A stretch of DNA of 64,000 nucleotides, taken from Turbatrix aceti. Its lineage: Eukaryota; Nematoda; Chromadorea; Rhabditida; Panagrolaimidae. Below the pieces are notes generated by a model. The model was not told where the DNA came from. It made no database searches and saw only the letters and a program-made list of their open reading frames with translations. Position numbers and translations under genes: made by a program. The stretch lies in contig OZ017766.1 of NCBI GenBank assembly GCA_963969345.1, forward strand, positions 1,240,001 through 1,304,000, in the 5' to 3' direction. How positions within the stretch are numbered: the first letter of the stretch is position 1; every line of letters starts with the position of its first letter. Positions 10,568-22,494 of this stretch are shown here, piece after piece.

Positions 10568-12019
10568 GATGATCTACAGAACGGTTGGTCGACAGCGACA
10601 TGGATCAATTTTTGTTTGCATTCCTGCGCAGATGGTTGTCATGTCGGGGTGCACGGCAATTACAACTTTCCAATACACACGCACACGCGCGCAGGAGAGG
10701 CAGCCGGGAGATGATCCATCTCCCCCGGGTGCAATAATATTTTTTACGCCCGCCCGAATGCATGCACAATGAATCGGGTGTTATTATCCTGTTTTGTTAT
10801 TTTTTGATTGAAAGCAGGAGAAAATGATCTGAATACAACGGAACGAAGGAACAACCCAGAACGAGTTGAGTTGCCTTATCAGGCATTGGAGTCAAACCGA
10901 ACGCTTGGTCCAAAAAACTCCAAATTAATGAGAAACTGTATTTTAAACCAAAAACAAGCAACATTTTTTGAACGTCAAAAAACTGTCAAAAAAAGTTCAT
11001 TGTTTTTTCTTTATACAAGGTAAAACGTCGTCGAATCGTACGTAAAAAAATGTGATCGGTCGTAAAAGTCTCAAAAAGGAAACAAACAGGTGACATTGGA
11101 TGCATAAAAATGCCTATGAATAGATAACCATCATAAACGGAGAAAACAAAATTCTGTTACTGATGTGATTGCTAGATTACGAACTATCAAATATTCCGAC
11201 ATTCCGACGAAGCCATTAAAACAACGATTTTTAAAAGTTGATTGGCTGAAATGGATTTCTAACAAGTAGCAAGCCTTCTACGACAGATTTTACTTAATTT
11301 CATTTTTTTTTAAATATCTCGCGTAAAAAATCATGCCGTCAAGACAACAAGTTGAGAGGGGGTGGAAAGAAGAGAATCTTTCACCAGAACAGTTTTCAAA
11401 GTATCCGTTAAAAAACGGCTTTAAAACGGATTGGTGATTTATCCGAAGATAAATCCATTCAATCCTGGATTTAATGTTACATTATCTTATCTAAGATTTC
11501 CAATGATGTGGAATATAAACTCACTGTTTTTAGATGTTCGGCGTCGGAAAAAACAGTTCATAATATTGTTTAACCATTAAAACTACTGAAATGGGAACAT
11601 ATCTGACGGTTGTTTAAAAAAATGAAAAAAACGCTGTCCTTTTTTCGCTACCAGACTCAAGTGCACTACCCCGCATAAAAGATGCTCCGCAGAACAAATA
11701 CGAGTTACCTAAGATAATTATAATTGCTAACCAAAAAACCCCATACACTCATGCATCCAATTATGATGAGGATGGTGTGAGTGAAAGTCAAGCACCAGGT
11801 ATGTAAGTCACCATTTGCGCCCTAAAGCCGGCGATGTGCGCTATACCGTCTCTTCACCTGCAGTAAATGACTGGCTGGCCTCGACGTCGTCAACAACAAC
11901 ATGAGTTAATTTGAGCCAAATGACATGCTACGCGTCTGTTTTTACCAAAAAAACACCCTTCAATAAAAATATTTTGGAAAATAACACTCATTTATCTACA
12001 TGCAAACAAAAGACGTCAA
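10568..12019. other. Intergenic region upstream of the multi-TM gene and downstream of TFIP11
   Basis: No supported gene. CA-rich and GC-rich patches (ACACACGCACACGCGCGC near 10675) lie just upstream of the 10567 start and may be promoter sequence. The rest is AT-rich with no recognisable motif. Confidence 0.45.
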
Positions 12020-14963
12020 TCACCCATGAAACAGTGTCTCAAGCCTGGCAAAGTCCCAGGCCTTGGTCCGGACATCACACGCAAAGATGTCATTCCGGCT
12101 GAAGGCCACGAGATGCTGGTCGCCCAGCTTGTACACCGGTAGTCCCTCGTACGTCTGGCCAGGTAACGGCAGGAATTCCAGGCCCATGCGAGCGGAGTAG
12201 TCCTCGATGAACTCCTTCATCGAAACGTCCCCGGGCACGTTGAACTGCTTCTGCTGCTGGGGAGGCGGCGGCGGGGGCGGTGGGGCGGGGAGGAAGGAGG
12301 TCGCGGGCACGAGGTAGATAGGCAGGTTCTTTTTCGCCTGGTTGATGAGCTCAAGAGCGCGTCGGAGTTCGGCTTCGATGGGTTGAAGCGCGATGAGTTC
12401 GGGGGGGAGGCGCCCTCGCCACTCGACGTAGTAGGCCGCGACTTCGCGCAGCACGACACCGGGGGCCGTGAGCCAGGTTACGAGATTGTCGAGCCAGCGG
12501 GGGAAGAAGGCCTTCAGCAGAACCTGGCAGGTGAGCGGAAGACCGATCAGCTGACGCCAGGAAAGCAGGGCTTGGAATTCGAGATATTCCTGAAACATAA
12601 AAAAATTAGGTTTTGGGAAATTCAGAAATGATTTTAAAACGAAAAATAGACAACAATTTCAAAATAATTTACAAAAACGAACATGTCAAAAATAATTAAA
12701 TATTGTTTTTAAATAAATTAAAAACCTACAAAGTTCTCCGTCGGATTGAGATTCATAGTCAGAAGCCCGACCTCAAGCTTGGGAACAATGTTGATAGACA
12801 GGAACGACGACATGGTCTGCTTCGTAAAGGCGTCCTTCCACGGCGAAATAACGTTGAGCGCAGATGAATCGGTGACAACCCAGTTTTTGAGCGCCTTGGC
12901 CAGCTTCTGTCTGATGATCGGATAGACAGACATCAGCCTGTGCCCTAGCATTTCGTGCCACGGCAGCACCCAGGCGTCGATCGGGATGCGTGCCTTCGTT
13001 GGATCCCATGAATCGACAAACTCCTTGATTCGAGGAACGATGACTTGTTCGAAGAGGTTTTCGACGATCCAATCAGGCAGAAGAGGAAGCCACGTAGCTA
13101 TGACGACCTTCATGGCGTGGGATTGGGTCGGGACGTGCCAGTCGAGGGTGGCGCGTCTGACGGCAGGCATCCAGGCGTCCCAGAGACAGCGATCGAAGGC
13201 AGGGAGAGCGTCTGAAAAATATTCTATCGTTTCGAAAAAAAATAAATAGACAAACTCACCAAGTTCACTCTTGCATCGATCAAACGTGCTTTTGGTGGTT
13301 TTCTGGGCGCCGTCGCCTTCGAGGACGCCCAGCCACTCGTTGACCAGATCGAGCCCGTAGTCCTCCTCCCCGGGCTCGAGGACCTTCCACTCGGAAAAGT
13401 GCTTCTGCATCTGAAAGAATATTGATTCATATTTTTCGTTTAAAAGCACCAAATGTGTTTTAAGATGAAAAAAATGCCTACCAAAGGCATGACGGTGGCC
13501 AGCGCAAGAGAATCTAGGCCGTAAAGCTTGTACTCGAGAACGTAGTCCTTCTTCAGCGTGAGCAGAAGCTTCTTGCAAGAATCAATGGACCGACCTGCCT
13601 GGGCCTTGAAGTCATCCACCAACTGGACGACTGTCGCAATCCTCTTGAGTTCACATTCCTGGTCTGATATTGCCTTTCGTATTTCCTGTGCATCGGCCGC
13701 GAGCGCGACGTTCTGGTCCTTCAGAGACTTTTTCTGCCGATCGGCTCTCCGCACCTCGTCTTCGGTAACGTCGAGTAGCGACGTCAGGTTAGAAACGAGT
13801 TCGGGGATGTTAAAGTTCGTCCGGTACGAATCAACGTCGGCATCCTTGGTTTTTCGGGAAAAAGACGAGAAATCGTTGTAGACTCGTTGCTGCCTGCCTG
13901 TCATGTCAATGATTTTGAGCGGTGCTTCCGACTGCAGCGACGTGTTCGGCACGCTAGCGTCGTTGCTACGATCTGCCAGGACTTCATCTAGAGTCTTGAT
14001 CGAGGCATCGGATTGCGGTTGCTGCCCTCGGCGATTCTTTTTCCAGAAACCACGGCGAAGCGTTGGTTGCTCTGCCGACGAATGCTCGCCCTGCTCACGG
14101 GCTTCGGATTCAGTAGCTGATTCTAAAAAAATGAGACACTCGTTTTCACAATAATTTGAAAAAAACATGATCAAAAGCAATCTTTCGGGTCTACTATACT
14201 TCAGCCCCCCATTGACTTTTGACCCCCCATGCTCGGACTTTAGCCCCCCATTTCACCTTAAATCAATGACGACATGAGTTTGGAAATCCGTATGATAGAG
14301 CCCCCCACAGATGGGGGGCCCATCTTTCAGAGTTTGTTTTGGTATTCTCCGACCCCCAATCCCGTTTTCACCCCCTAACAAACACCAACCTCCATATCGT
14401 GGTCCAACAGCCGAAGCTTCGCGCCCATAAGCACCAATGCCGCCTCTGCCCTGCCTAACGGCTGCCTGAATTGGCTCGACGATGCCCTGCCGACTCGCTC
14501 CGAGTCCTTTGCCTTCTTCGTGGCCCATCTTCTTCATCATGTTGAGGATCTTGGAGCTGAAACCCTTGCTCGAGCCCGTGCGAAGGCCAGCAAATGACTC
14601 TTCGCCCGGCCGGTTGAGTCCCGATCCAAAGGCCATCGCTGACGTTCTCGGCTTCTTCGGCGGCGGCATAGATGAGGATGAGGCGGCGGATGAGCCGTCG
14701 GCTGCCGTGCTACCGGCCGAGACGAAAGCCACGCCAAGGCTGTAGTCTTTCTTCGGCTCACGCGTTTCGACTTCGGCTTCAACTTCATCTTTGTCAGCCC
14801 AGATGCCTGAAAAATGAATGAGAAATGCGGAAGAAAAAAAACATGACATACCGAAAATTCGTTCTTCGCGAGTTTGTCGATTTCGTCTACGTCTAGAAGG
14901 GTCGATGGCGTACTCGATATCGGTTGGATTGAAATCAAAGGCTTCGTACTCTTCGTCATCCAT
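12020..14963 (-). CDS. TFIP11: TFIP11 / STIP-1, G-patch spliceosome disassembly factor
   Basis: Six exons (14963-14852, 14806-14390, 14122-13482, 13410-13260, 13211-12730, 12589-12020) give exactly 791 codons, 790 residues, close to the roughly 800-840 of the family. TFIP11 (yeast Ntr1) activates the DEAH helicase DHX15/Prp43 to dismantle post-splicing complexes in the nucleus. The start MDDEEYEAFDFNPTDIEYA and the motif IFGIWADKDE match the TFIP11 N-terminus. A G-patch (KILNMMKKMGHEEGKGLG) follows at about residues 117-165. The GCFC domain covers roughly residues 330-680, with the hallmarks PWHEMLGHRL and YPIIRQKLAKALKNW. A poly-proline tract followed by polar residues lies near residue 700. 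An upstream in-frame ATG at about 15038 is possible, but the MDDEEY start fits the family better. It is head to head with folliculin, 212 bp apart. Confidence 0.95.
14190..14380. repeat. C-run repeat (CCCCCCAT) in TFIP11 intron 2
   Basis: Within the 267-nt intron 14123-14389, the tract CCCCCCAT recurs at about 14204, 14223 and 14243, with CCCCCCAC and its inverse GGGGGG near 14301-14321. Interspersed TTTGAC/TTTAG spacers make it an imperfect tandem array with an inverted part that could form a G/C hairpin. Confidence 0.5.
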
Positions 14964-15175
14964 GACTTCAAACACCGGAAAGAAATCGCGGGAAAAAAGT
15001 GTCCGGCTGCGTTGAACAAAAAAAACGCGAGATTGCATAACAAAATCCTTGGCGTTGTGTGTCCAACATTTTTACTTTTTTCGACATTATGTTTACTTTT
15101 TTTCATCCTGGCTTCTTCACTGATCTAATAATAATTCATGTTTCTGTTGTCCATATCACTAACCTACGTAATATA
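14964..15175. promoter_or_regulatory. Putative bidirectional promoter, TFIP11 / FLCN
   Basis: Only 212 bp separate the two head-to-head translation starts. No TATA box is obvious. Both flanking genes are housekeeping genes, so a shared promoter is a reasonable inference from position. Confidence 0.45.
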
Positions 15176-17321
15176 ATGTACTCCCACCATCCGACTGCAG
15201 TTGCTGTATTGGCACATTTTTGTGAGAACCATGGCCCGAGAATTGTCATGTCAACGCAGATGATGATGTCTGTCGATCCTGAGTCACATGCGACGAATTA
15301 CGCTGAAAAGCTTCGTCGACAACATCCACAGTACGGCACGAAACGATGGTCTAAGATTCCGTTCTATCGGCTTGCTGCGTTAGCTATGGGATCTCCAGAT
15401 AGAGTATTCGTAACTTCTTCCATGCGATGCTTCGCTCCACCCGGTACGTTTTTTTTATTCTGTGCAGGAGCAAAGGGCATATTGTAGAAAGGAAATTGCA
15501 TAGAGTACGATATCTAAATTTGGGGCACGTTGAATATATAAATATTTTAAAGGTGACACTTTTCGCGAGTTTCTTACGGTACTTTTTTTTGGGTGATTTG
15601 TACAATTACGGTCAATTTTTTGGGACTTTGAAAGTGTTGCTTGTAATCGTTTTATTTTATGATGTTTTTATTCACGCCTTTTTCAGACACTCGGCAATCG
15701 CAAGAAGCAGTTGTATTCTCGGAATGGGATCGTAAACACGAATTGGTAGACGAGGATCAGCGATGCCCAGCGTGCTCGTCGTTGGGCCCCGAGGCTGTCC
15801 ACGTTGCCAACGACTACCGCATGCGTAAGAGCTTCATGTCTTCGGAAACAATCCTCAACGAGGAGTGCTACATGACCGTCAAGGCAGCTGTCAACCGCAT
15901 TATGTTCAGCGAGCGCCTCGATCCAGCGTCGCCCAATGCTTCTCCCGAAGACGAGGGCTTTCTGGTTTTTGGAGGCGCAAACGAGGACTACCACGCCATA
16001 GTGCGAACGTTTTGTGTCAACGACGCCAAGTCGAGGGGCTTCAGGCGGAGGTACCTCTTCATGGTGCTTTCCCAGGATCAGCAGCTGATTTTCTCGTCTG
16101 CCGAACGCGTGAAGCAAGATTTGGATTTTAGCGTCATGATCATCCAGATGTCGGCAAATCGGGTCTATCGTATGGAAAAACAGGTGGACAAGGAAAAAAT
16201 GATCAAGAAGGCTCGATACATGCCAAGAGATGTCTTTCAATCCAAGATCGTAATTGATACGACTCGGAGCCTCAGCGTGCTCTGCAACGAGAAAAATATT
16301 TGGGCTTTCTTGCACCGCGATTTGGTGGGGCTTCTTCAGGTTTGTTTTTTGCCAAAAAAAAGATGCAACTAAAGTAAAATAATGTTCGTTGCAGGAGATG
16401 CTGCATCCAGCTGCGGCCCACATTCGCCCGCCGTTGTCTATGAAACCAGAATCCACGCTGTCGTTCACGGAAGGAGTGGTAGGCTTCGCAGCTCTCCGAA
16501 CACATCTCGATCGTCCCACCCTACTGGTCATCGTCGATCGCGTCGTTCACGGCAAACAAGTTGTCGTCAGGTCATCGGCAGCGAAGCCCCGCGCCCAGGT
16601 CATCTACGCCCTGGCAAACTTCGTACCTGCAAACTGCACTACCGCAGTCTTTGCTTCACCGGCCTACAGAACGGGTCGTGAGGTCAGCATCCTCGGCGTC
16701 GCTGCTGAAATTGATGTCCCGGATACTGTAGCACTCATAGACCTCATTGTCTCCAATGGCGCGGTGTCAAACAATGCAATGAACTACAAACTGGTTGTTA
16801 CGATGCCTTCAAGCGAAAATGGTAATTCACGGGCTCCCGGAACGATTGTCGCAAAGTATGCTTCATCTCTTAACGGTACGTCATTTTTTACCATGTCACC
16901 TTACTTTTTGCGTGAAACGCTTTGGCACCCGGATAGTATCTTCATTTCTCTTTCAGACATTCCACCATATTTCCCCTCAAAGATTCACTTTATGAGTGTC
17001 ACAACGATTCGAAAAGCTTTTGAGTTTGAAGTTCAACGATTTTCACAGTGCGCTAACAAGTGGTCAGGTCCTGCGCAGAAGTCGAATGACTTTGAAGGTG
17101 TTCTCGTGCGATGCGGTTTTACCATCAACGATATCCCAGCTGTATCATACTGGTCAACGACGAGCGCGCTTGCCAATGGAGTCACACGACCGGCAGTTAC
17201 CGTTCCCACCGTAGGCTGTCTGCTACCCGAGGACATTGCGTTTCGTCGACTGCGGAATCTGCGCAATAAGATGTTGGAAGACAGTGGCAGTCTCATGAAG
17301 GGTCGGGCAAAGGGGGTTTAA
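15176..17321 (+). CDS. FLCN: Folliculin (FLCN), longin/DENN GTPase-activating protein for RagC/D
   Basis: Four exons (15176-15443, 15687-16339, 16395-16875, 16957-17321) give 588 residues, against about 579 for the human protein. Folliculin acts at the lysosome with FNIP as a GAP for RagC/D in mTORC1 and TFEB control. Family motifs: VLAHFCENHGPRIV at the N-terminus (human ALCHFCELHGPRTL), CPACSSLGPEA, the core VNDAKSRGFRRRYLFMV (human IKDSLARGFQRWYSIITI), and LCNEKNIWAFLHRDLVGLLQ before the linker. The rest is the DENN half, ending in a short polar tail. The first intron is 243 nt; the others are short. A shared promoter with TFIP11 is likely. No broken exon or missing segment is apparent. 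Confidence 0.93.
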
Positions 17322-17522
17322 TTAACGGTTTTACATTTTTGTTAGTTATAAATTTGTTGGAATTGAATTTTACATAATTTAGAATTTTCCACTCAAGACC
17401 ACGTGAAGTAGAGGTTCACTTTATCCCACTTTTATTTTTACTTTTATATAACACAGGGGATAAAAAAGAATCCAAGATAGCCTGAGATACCGGAATAATG
17501 GGTTACGATTTTTTGAAAGACA

Positions 17523-20500
17523 TCAACCCTCGAGGACTACCCAGTCTTCTTCGCCGTCGTCGTCGCTCGTGGGGGGTGGCAGAACGTAATCGCCACCCGG
17601 AGGAGGCGAGTCGAAGTGCCTCGACAGCTGCTGGGAGCAGCATACGTAGACTCGGGGTACTGTAGAGGGTATGCATTCGTAACCGGCGTCGCATCCGTAT
17701 CCGGCACATCTCTTGGCTTGGTTTGAGGTCGGGTTGAGTTGAGGCTGCCTTCTGGAGGGGCAGAAGGGGATGTGCGAGCAGCAGAAGCTGGCCCGCGTGA
17801 TCGTGGTCTTGCAGACGTGATTGAAGGGGCAGGAATTCGAGCTATCTGGCCGGCAACCCAGAGGAACGTCGGTCACAGGGTCCCGGTAGACAGCGCGACT
17901 GTCGGGGCAGAAGTTCGCCATGCCCTCCGGCTGGCAGCAGAGCGCTTCCTTGGATGTAGTGTGCGTGGAGCACTCGTATCCCTGCCGACAGCCAGAGTTG
18001 TCGGAGCACGAAACTGCATGCCCGCCAACGAGTAGCGTGGCCCGGCCCAGACATTTCGCGTCCGTCGTCATTGGCAGCTGCGTTGGCTTGAGATCGATGG
18101 AGGAGTAGGAATTCGTCGCAGAGCAGCAAATACTCACGCCCGGCATGTTGAAGCTCTTCGTGCACTTTTCGTATGAATGACAGTCGTGGTCGTCGGTGCA
18201 TGCCGCAGACGTCGATCCACTGGGACACCGCGCTTCTTGGCAACAGAACATCTTGGAATTGGTCAGCGAAGGCTGGCAGACAAAATCTTGTGGACAGATT
18301 TCAGGATCGTCTGAACAGTCCAGGGCGTGACTCGGGTTGTCCTCGGGAAAATAGGGGACGGCGGTCGGACCACAGACGGATGACTCTTCGCGCAGGAGAG
18401 CGGAAAAGGACTTTGCCCGCTGGCTTGTCTGCCGGTTCGCCGAGCAGCAGATGTTCAAGCCCGGCTTGTTGGACGTCGAGCAGTAGAATCCAGCCGGGCA
18501 GTGGTCAGCTGAGCCTATCCTGCTACAGTATCGTATATTGGACCCAATATAGGCCGGCCGAACTCCGTCCACGCAGGTCAGGGTGTACGTTTTTGTGCCT
18601 GCGGCTGTCGGCTGCTGGGCAAGGGGCATGATGCCCTGGGGCTGGCAGCAAATGTTGATACCGTCCTGAAAGCCTTTTTGATGCGAAACTGGGTCCCAGA
18701 AACCTACCAAGCTGCTTTGATGACAGGAATATCCACTCGGACAGCTGTTGGAATTCCGAGTCGTGCAAAGCCTCGGGTTGTTGTTCAACAGGTAGGTGGC
18801 AAAACCAGCCGGACACTGCAGGTTGCGGGCGATGCGGCAGCAGAGAAAAACCATTGGCACAGAAGACTGCGTGCAGCTGAAGCCAGTCGGACACCTCATG
18901 TCCTTGGCGCCTTCGCAGAGCCTATTGGCTCCAGATCCATCGTCAAAAGCCGACCACCCGGCAGGGCACGTGGGTTGGTCGAGGGGTGGTCGGATGGTTG
19001 GCGTCAGCACCATCTGCCGACAGCACACGCTGACCGAGGGAAGGTTCGACAGACTGCACTCGAAGCCCGTCGGGCATTGTGTGGGAAACGCGAGGGGGTC
19101 GCAGGTGTACGTCTGCCCGATCTGCTGATTGTACGTCTCTCTGCCATCGGCGCAGACGGCAACGCCGACACGGTTGCCACAGCAGACCCATTGGGAGAGG
19201 ATGAGCGAGAGCTGGCAGGTGTACTGGCGGTCGGAGCACGCGGAGCCAGGGCCCGTGCAGTATTCAAGCTGGTTATTGGGCCGGAGAAGAGCGTTCTGGT
19301 TGCCGGGGCAGACGCGAGGGGAAAGAGACGATCGGCAGCAGATGAACGTCGAAGGCCGGTTCTGGGCCTAAAAAATGGAAATGAACAAAAAAATAAATTC
19401 AAAAATCACCTGAAGGCACTGCGAATATCCTGGACAAACAGAGATATCACTCTGCGAACAAAAAATGGAGTTTCCAGAAGCATCAGTTGCGGGAACGAAT
19501 CCTGAAGGACAGGTTGTCGTCGTGGGAGTGGAGCAGCAAATAAAAACCCCCGGGGCTCCGAGGCTCTCAACGCACACGTACCCCGCAGGGCAGGGCGCCA
19601 CCTGACTGATGCTACAGTACCTAGGATTACCGTTTTCCGAGTACAGTGTCTGTTGAGCGGGACAGAGGAGTCGAGGGATGGTCGTGGTCGTCGAACAGCA
19701 GAGCGCTTGCACGCCCGACGTGGCAGCGTTGACGGCTGCCGTGCATTGAAAGCCCGTGGCACATTGGCCCAGAGCAAAGAGGTCGCAGGGCACGTAGCCC
19801 ACAATTGCCGGCTGGGCCAGCATGCCGGTGGGACACATTGGAATATTTGTTGCCTGGAGGGCGGCTTCGAAGCAGCAGATCAGCATGCCGGGTGAATTGG
19901 CCGCTGACTGGCAGATAGCACCGGCTGGGCAGCCACTGTTGGCCCCGGCGGACAAGCAGAAAATGTTCTGACCCGATGACAGCCCCTGCGCGGGTTGCTG
20001 GGTTGACCTGGGGCAGGTGAAGGCAGGGTCGTCTCGCTGGACCCTGACCAGGTTCGTCGGGGGAGGGGTAAATGCTGCCAGTAAACCGGTAGCGCAGCAG
20101 ATGGCGGTTCCTAGGACATTACTCGGCTGGCAGACTGAACCCAGGGGACAGGAGCCAAAGATGTTGTCCGTTTGGCAGATTTGGGGAGCTGTCGTTGACG
20201 GATAGGGCACCCCGGAAATAGGGCACGAAAATTCCGTCGGTTCGTCGTTGAGGAATCCGGTCGAGCCCGAGCAGCAGATATGCGTGCCTAGATCTGTCTG
20301 ACGGCAGATTGCACCCTTCGGACAGGAATCCAGGTCTCCAGGTCGACAAGTAGTGGGCCGGTCATCATTCAAGTTTCGAAAGAATTTCGCTCCTCTCGGG
20401 CACTCGCCAGCTGGTCCACAACAGATTCCCGAATGACAAGTGAATCCGGTGGGGCAGGTATTTTTCTCCGTCGCCAGACAAGACGTAGCTATGTGGCCAT

Positions 20501-20663
20501 CTGGGGCGTAGTGAGGTATCCGGCCAGTTGGGCATAAGTCTGCAAGCTTATCTATAGCGATAACGCCCTGTTGAATGGTAGCAAGACAAATAAGAGCTGA
20601 CAGACACTCGGGAATACGCGGGGGTCGATTCATGTGGAAAAACAACATCCAAAGATAAGACAC
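17523..20663 (-). CDS. Secreted Lustrin/WR1-type cysteine-rich repeat protein, 17 repeats
   Basis: Two exons (20663-19410 and 19367-17523), split by a 43-nt intron, encode 1032 residues. A second Met at 20633 gives a version starting MNRPPRIPECLSALICLA; either start is followed by a hydrophobic signal sequence. The rest is 17 tandem modules of about 55-60 residues with the pattern CPxG...C...CPxGYxC...ICC, each ending in a CC pair (for example CPAGYVCVE then VFICCS; CPTGFECSL then VSVCC). This is the Lustrin cysteine-rich or WR1 domain found chiefly in nematode secreted and cuticle-associated proteins. The tail is acidic (SDDDGEEDWVVLEG). No catalytic or Kunitz domain is present, so a structural or matrix role is inferred. 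It converges on folliculin with 201 bp between stops. Confidence 0.88.
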
Positions 20664-21400
20664 TGGATGGGATGGGTCAGAGGATTCGGTTTGTGAGTAA
20701 AAACACCCACTTATGAAAAATGAGGTCGATGACCCTTTGTTGATTTTTAACGACGCAACCTTGTATGGTTAGTATGCACAAAAAAACTTACCTCGACAAC
20801 ACTGACCCATTTGGCATCGCGTTGAATTCGGGCAGTTTTGATTCGATTGACAGGGTAGGTTTCGTTGGTCTAAAAAATTCTGCATACACAAATAGGAAAT
20901 TTACAAATTCTATGACCGAAAAAATATCGATAAACTCTACAAAAATGATTTCAGTAATAAGTTTTTATTTCCCGATACAAATTTTATATAAATTTTGGAA
21001 ATTTTGTATTCATTTTGTTATTTTTTTCTGGACTTGGGATAGAAATTTGGGCGTTACACTGCTGATAAGCTGCATTTTTGAATTTTCAATTCAAAAATGT
21101 ATAAAAAAATTCTAAAAATTCAAAAATGTATTTTTATTTTGTTTGCAAAGTGTATATATCTTCGAAGAATAATTGAATCGATCCGATCCCTAGTCCCCTA
21201 CCCCAGCCAAGTTTGCGCTTGTGATTAATAACAACGTCTAACTAGTCTATCTGCTTCTTTTTCCTTTTTCGCTGTCAACCGAAAATTCTTCTTCTCCGTA
21301 GTAACGATCGATTGAGAGAGTAGAAATTGTCAGAAGAAATGGGTAAACAAAAATGGAGGTATTGAAAAAAATATCTTTGAACGAACGCGAGTATCGTCTT
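20664..21400. other. Intergenic region, possible promoter of the WR1 gene
   Basis: AT-rich, with no supported coding sequence. It may also contain the unresolved 3' exon of the small Cys-rich gene at 21401-21808 (an open frame continues to about 21247 if a short intron near 21450-21485 is used). Confidence 0.4.
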
Positions 21401-21808
21401 TCAGATGACCACCATACGGGTTTGAGATGTTCTCTGGGCTTGCAAAAACAAAAAAAACCAACCAAGAGTCACCCCAGTAAGCTTCTGGCAACTTGGCAGC
21501 AACATGGCAGGAAACGGCGAGAATTCGGATTTGAACTTTTGGGAAGTCGTAGGACAACAAAATGACGTCACCGGATCACAGGAATACATAGGAGAAGGAC
21601 ACGCGGCCACGTGATATCTCTCAGAACCACAATTTACAAATTCACCTGACTGGTGGGGGGAGCTTAGAGGGGTTTGTCCTGAGGTGCCTACAAATAAATT
21701 TTTTTTATCATTATTACCTGCCCAGATAAACTCACATTTCGGGGTAACACCGATACCATTGGCACGTAACAACAACAAGGCGATGTACACAAATTTCCAC
21801 CACTTCAT
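21401..21808 (-). CDS. Small secreted cysteine-rich protein, 3' end uncertain
   Basis: Exon 1 (21808-21736) encodes a clear signal peptide (MKWWKFVYIALLLLRANG) and joins across a short GT-AG intron to exon 2 from 21687, restoring a Cys codon at the junction. The mature part has VNCGSERYH, CPSPMYSCDP and TSFCCP: the C...C...CC spacing of a single Lustrin/WR1-like module, the same type as the neighbouring 17-repeat gene. After this the frame runs on to a stop at 21401, but a T-rich AG-ending segment at about 21450-21485 suggests a further splice. The C-terminal 30-40 residues are therefore unreliable. Its proximity to and resemblance with the large WR1 gene suggest a shared origin. Function unknown. 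Confidence 0.55.
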   Translation of the reverse strand: MKWWKFVYIALLLLRANGIGVTPKCEFIWAGNNDKKNLFVGTSGQTPLSSPHQSGEFVNCGSERYHVAACPSPMYSCDPVTSFCCPTTSQKFKSEFSPFPAMLLPSCQKLTGVTLGWFFLFLQAQRTSQTRMVVI

Positions 21809-22494
21809 GACCCTAGCATACTGTAATTGATATTTGGATTGAAATTACGGCAGCCAAACTTGATAACGATGATTACTTGACACTTTTTTTGATGGAAAAA
21901 TTAAAACGAGAGACTACTCGTCAGTTGGACGTGGACAACAATGGGAGGAGAGGTTGATGCACGATGGACACCGCAACTGGACACTGGGCAAGGTAGAACG
22001 GTGAGAGGGAAGGGAGGGGATCAATCTGATCTCTTCTTCTCCGCCTTCTCCGTCGTCTTTGCCCCATCGCATTCAACGGACACAATTTACCTTTATTTTC
22101 TATTCAGCGTCTGGTTGGTTGTCTTGTTGTATGGGTATATTTGTCAAAATTTTTTATCCACGAAGAAAAATAGATAGTTCAAAAAATGATCATGTTTGCT
22201 TATTTTACTTCAGCCTGTTCTAAATTCTGGAAATCAGCAGCTTACTTTTTAAAATTTTTGTTTTTCATGTTTGCGTCCATGAAAGATTTTAATCTTTTAA
22301 AATTTAATTACAAATTTTAAAAAGGTTTGGGGTTTATTTTACCGGGACACGGTTCTTATGACCGGGGCCATTCCGGGCGTTGCTTGCAGTTTTGGAGCGC
22401 AACAGTTTCCAAATTTTTTTAGAACCACCAACGTTCACTGCTTTATAACAGACACCACCGTAAAACACAATATACAGACAATTTTGCACTTTTC
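21809..22494. other. Intergenic region, nothing recognised
   Basis: No supported gene. Includes the promoter side of the small Cys-rich gene and the 3' flank of the MOLO-1-like gene. Confidence 0.4.

Noticed and set aside
14253..14400. Read-through of TFIP11 exon 2 into a 50-residue tail (GGWCLLGGENGIGGRR...)
   Set aside because: A GTTGGT donor at 14389 joins in frame to the conserved next exon, so the tail is intronic sequence containing the C-run array.
21247..21465. Possible 3' exon of the small Cys-rich gene (PREHLKPVWWSSERRYS...)
   Set aside because: It needs a 34-nt intron, shorter than any other intron in the window, and the resulting protein has no Cys pattern; left unresolved.
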